Part shown: piece by piece, positions 61,783 through 64,000 of the stretch
Layout: every line of letters starts with the position of its first letter
How positions within the stretch are numbered: the first letter of the stretch is position 1
Assembly: GCA_964389755.1 (NCBI GenBank)
Contig: CAYMEW010000010.1
Coordinates: 1-64,000, forward strand
DNA length: 64,000 bases
Origin: JBBSUQ01 sp964389755
GTDB taxonomy: Bacteria; Bacteroidota; Bacteroidia; Flavobacteriales_D; Crocinitomicaceae
Reading direction: 5' to 3'
Notes under the pieces: generated by a model
What the model saw: the letters and a program-made list of their open reading frames with translations, nothing else
Told to the model about the DNA's origin: nothing
The model's database searches: none
Program-made: the position numbers and the translations under genes

Positions 61783-62583
61783 TCAAACAACCTCCGACAA
61801 TCGTACATAATAACTCGTGAACTTACGTAGGTTGATCACCTGTCCGTCGTTAAAGATCAGGTACTGCCCTTTGATCCCGTTCAGAACTCCTTCGACGACG
61901 GGTGTTTTATCAAACGAAAGACTCTTTACTTTCGCGGGATATGCATTCACCGGGTAATCGATCGTGATCACTTCGTCATCTTCCGAAAAAAACTGCGTGA
62001 GATCGGTCGGTAGTTTTTCATGCAATTCCCATTTTTCGGTAACCAGGTCGATCGATTCATCCAGCTCGTTGCGCAGCATGCGTTGCCAGTTGGTTTTATC
62101 CGCATAAAAGGATTTCAGCGCCACTTCCAGCAGACCGGCTTCATAGCGATTCGGTGTTTCGGCAAGCCGGATGGCGCTCCTGGCTCCCTGGTCGATCCAG
62201 CGTGTGGGAATCTGCGTAATGCGCGTAACCCCGACTTTCACAATGTCACTGGCCGCCAAATAAACGATGTGCGGCTGGTTGTGATTGCTGTGTTCCCATT
62301 CGGGATCCCTTCCCTCACCCAGGTGAGCCCGGCAGAGTTCAGGCCGAATATTGCACTCGGAAGCCTCGGGAGCCGAAACAAAACAGGGATAACAAAAACC
62401 TTCACCGAAGGACTTTTTAGTAAACTTTTCGCAACTGCGGCAACAGATCTCCCCGTTCCACTCCATCCGGATGCGCTTCCCGATCAGTGAATTCATGTCG
62501 ACCGGAGTGCCGAGATGCAACCTGTACTGCACGGAATCGGCCAGCTCAGCGGCCATTTTACGGATCAATCCTTCTGCTAGCAT
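61783..62583 (-). CDS. DUF2797 protein with zinc-binding motifs
   Basis: A 266-residue protein of the DUF2797 family. The N-terminal half has a Cys cluster (CCRSCEKF and FCYPCF plus later Cys/His), a likely zinc site. The block HIVYLAASDIVKVGVTR followed by RWIDQGA resembles the GIY-YIG nuclease core. The function is unknown. The last 100 residues are mostly beta. It lies 9 bp after gldC on the same strand and is probably in the gldB-gldC transcript. Confidence 0.85.
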   Translation of the reverse strand: MLAEGLIRKMAAELADSVQYRLHLGTPVDMNSLIGKRIRMEWNGEICCRSCEKFTKKSFGEGFCYPCFVSAPEASECNIRPELCRAHLGEGRDPEWEHSNHNQPHIVYLAASDIVKVGVTRITQIPTRWIDQGARSAIRLAETPNRYEAGLLEVALKSFYADKTNWQRMLRNELDESIDLVTEKWELHEKLPTDLTQFFSEDDEVITIDYPVNAYPAKVKSLSFDKTPVVEGVLNGIKGQYLIFNDGQVINLRKFTSYYVRLSEVV

Positions 62584-62592
62584 GTTGTACGT

Positions 62593-62940
62593 TTATTTAT
62601 TCGGCAGGATTTCCATTTTTTCCGCGAAGTGATAACAGTAATCGCGCAGATCTTCTGTGATCGCCATTTCTCCCGTGGCCCGCTGAAAAGTATCTGCCAG
62701 CGTTAGAAGGGTCTGGTGAAAGAACTGTTTCATCTCCTCTACTGACATTTCTTTGGTCCAGAGATCGATCTTCATCGTGTTTTTTGAATTCGGATCCCAC
62801 ATGGACAGCAGCATCGCGCCGGCCTCGGCATTTTCAATCGCTCCGTCGGTAGCCTGCCACTTCATGCGCAAAGGCAAATTATTCTCATCCAAACCGATCT
62901 TTATACGGATCTCTGACTCTTTTACAATTTTATCTTCCAT
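62593..62940 (-). CDS. gldC: Gliding motility protein GldC
   Basis: A 115-residue cytoplasmic protein from ATG 62940 (MEDKIVKESEIRIKIGLDENN). The blocks MKWQATDGAIENAEAGAMLLSMWD and TKEMSVEEMKQFFHQTLLTLADTF are typical of GldC. In Flavobacterium it supports gliding; its biochemical role is unknown. It starts 4 bp after gldB ends, so translation is coupled. Confidence 0.93.
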   Translation of the reverse strand: MEDKIVKESEIRIKIGLDENNLPLRMKWQATDGAIENAEAGAMLLSMWDPNSKNTMKIDLWTKEMSVEEMKQFFHQTLLTLADTFQRATGEMAITEDLRDYCYHFAEKMEILPNK

Positions 62941-62944
62941 CTTT

Positions 62945-63952
62945 TTATTCTGCTTCGTAATTCTTTAAAATTTTATCGTAAGGCGTAGCAAGTAATTCTT
63001 TTAGCGTAATGTCGTTGTCTTCCATATACTGACGCACGATCTGCCATCCCAGGAATTGCCCCAGCCTGTCCGGTCCTTTTTCAGGAAGTCCCACCGTGAA
63101 AGGCGCATCACCGAGCATGTTCATTTTGTCGCGTTCGTTATTCTTAAAGAGCAATTGCTGTTTGACCAGGTAGTCCCAGTAAGCGTATTCATTGTCGTAC
63201 GCCCATTTCAGGTCTTCCTCGCTGTAGCGGATGATGATCGCCTCTTTTTCATCCGGGAAACACGCCTCGGTGAGGTAGAGGATCTTTCCCCAGCGAATGA
63301 TCGCTTCGGCCAGGAAACCGTCTTCCTCCGCCACGTAGTTGGTCATGATCCACGCACAAAGTGCGTCGCGCTCCAAGTATTTCCGCTGCATTCCTTCTTT
63401 GATCCACTCGAAAAAAGTTTGCGCCGGGAGTTCTTTGATCACGTCGGTTTCCGGTCCCAGGTAGCGCTCCAGACCGATTGCCAGGTCCGTGTCGTTGGCA
63501 GAGGCATTTGCGGCAAACAGGGAATTGATGAACAATACGTGATTCGGCTGACTGCCCTTCGGAAAATGATATTTCAGGTGCCGAAATCCATCGGTGATCT
63601 TCGCTTCGATCGGTGAGAGATCGGTGAAGTGTTCCGCGATTCGTTTTTCAAGGCGGGAGACATACTGATCTTCCCGGAAAACGCGCATGGTCTTATAAAA
63701 CGTGGAATCCGTCGGGCGCTGGATCTGGAGACAATATCCCAGGGTATATTCGTAGATGTCTTTCAGCGAATCCTGCATGCGGTGATGCATTCGCAGCAGT
63801 TCGGAAGAGTCCGCATGCGCCAGCACTTCATCCAGGTTGATAAAGGTAATATCCGTTTTAACACCGGAAACGTTTACAGACAGCGGATTCCGCCCGCAGG
63901 AAACAAGGAGCATTCCGAACGACAGAAACACAAAAAAACTTTTCCGAATCAT
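62945..63952 (-). CDS. gldB: Gliding motility lipoprotein GldB
   Basis: A 335-residue lipoprotein with signal MIRKSFFVFLSFGMLLVSC (lipobox Cys at 19). Landmarks include LGYCLQIQRPTDSTFYKTMRVF and DLAIGLERYLGPE and a C-terminal GRFLGWQIVRQYM-like segment (LGQFLGWQIVRQY). GldB is essential for gliding in Flavobacterium. First gene of gldB-gldC-DUF2797. Confidence 0.93.
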   Translation of the reverse strand: MIRKSFFVFLSFGMLLVSCGRNPLSVNVSGVKTDITFINLDEVLAHADSSELLRMHHRMQDSLKDIYEYTLGYCLQIQRPTDSTFYKTMRVFREDQYVSRLEKRIAEHFTDLSPIEAKITDGFRHLKYHFPKGSQPNHVLFINSLFAANASANDTDLAIGLERYLGPETDVIKELPAQTFFEWIKEGMQRKYLERDALCAWIMTNYVAEEDGFLAEAIIRWGKILYLTEACFPDEKEAIIIRYSEEDLKWAYDNEYAYWDYLVKQQLLFKNNERDKMNMLGDAPFTVGLPEKGPDRLGQFLGWQIVRQYMEDNDITLKELLATPYDKILKNYEAE

Positions 63953-63974
63953 GAATTATCTTTAATATTGCATT

Positions 63975-63982
63975 CAAAATTA
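63975..63982 (-). promoter_or_regulatory. Putative -7 element TAATTTTG of gldB
   Basis: On the minus strand TAATTTTG (63982-63975) lies 22 bp before the gldB ATG. Its -33 element would lie at or beyond the window edge. Confidence 0.45.
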
Positions 63983-64000
63983 ATCAAAACCTTACTATTT

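Overview
The window comes from a gliding-type Bacteroidota bacterium, most likely Flavobacteriales. A Crocinitomicaceae/Fluviicola-like origin would fit but is a guess. The evidence is gldB and gldC, the type IX secretion (T9SS) components porU and porV, at least four secreted proteins with T9SS C-terminal sorting domains, SprB-type repeats, and promoters matching the Bacteroidota consensus TTG-N17-23-TAnnTTTG.

Layout. 1-4921 (minus) is the N-terminal 1640 codons of a giant surface protein that runs off the left edge. It carries Ig-like repeats and a 54-residue thrombospondin type 3 array. 5194-6576 holds a LytTR regulator and a convergent lipoprotein. 6623-9154 (minus) is paaABCD, the phenylacetyl-CoA epoxidase. 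Divergent from it, 9629-12464 (plus) carries two tandem paaE reductase paralogues and a short-chain dehydrogenase. The divergent spacer has good promoters on both sides and an array of seven 11-bp direct repeats. 12495-18105 (minus) encodes two T9SS cargo proteins, one a subtilisin-like protease. 18368-24624 (minus) is porU (long form) and porV. 24765-29937 (plus) holds pssA-purS, a ketoglutarate-semialdehyde-type dehydrogenase, a membrane coiled-coil protein, an RRM protein and a crotonase-family enzyme. 30091-32705 (plus) is rplM-rpsI-rpsB-tsf. 32987-35672 (plus) is an unusual trio: a phage tail collar-like protein, a periplasmic-binding-type protein with no signal peptide, and a formyltransferase-fold enzyme. 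35754-41168 (plus) is an SprB-like adhesin with 16 repeats of 76 residues. 41298-42599 is pyrH-frr. 42737-45947 (minus) holds two tandem secreted paralogues. 46022-53812 mixes housekeeping genes (purB, truA, trmB) with an EI24-like membrane protein, a TPR/PD40 protein, a DUF3127-type protein with an SSB-like tail and a flavin reductase family protein. 54003-56774 is another T9SS cargo. tRNA-Leu(TAG) and tig follow. 58.5-61.7 kb is AT-rich, gene-poor accessory DNA with orphan genes and a frameshifted gene. 61783-63952 (minus) is gldB, gldC and a DUF2797 gene.

How the parts connect. PorU and PorV process and anchor T9SS cargo, and this window encodes at least four such cargo proteins. GldB and GldC belong to the same gliding/T9SS biology. 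The Paa genes supply the ring-epoxidation step of aerobic phenylacetate degradation. No paaK or paa regulator is visible nearby. The best candidates for undescribed biology are the tail-collar/binding-protein/formyltransferase trio and the 11-bp phased repeat between the divergent paa operons.
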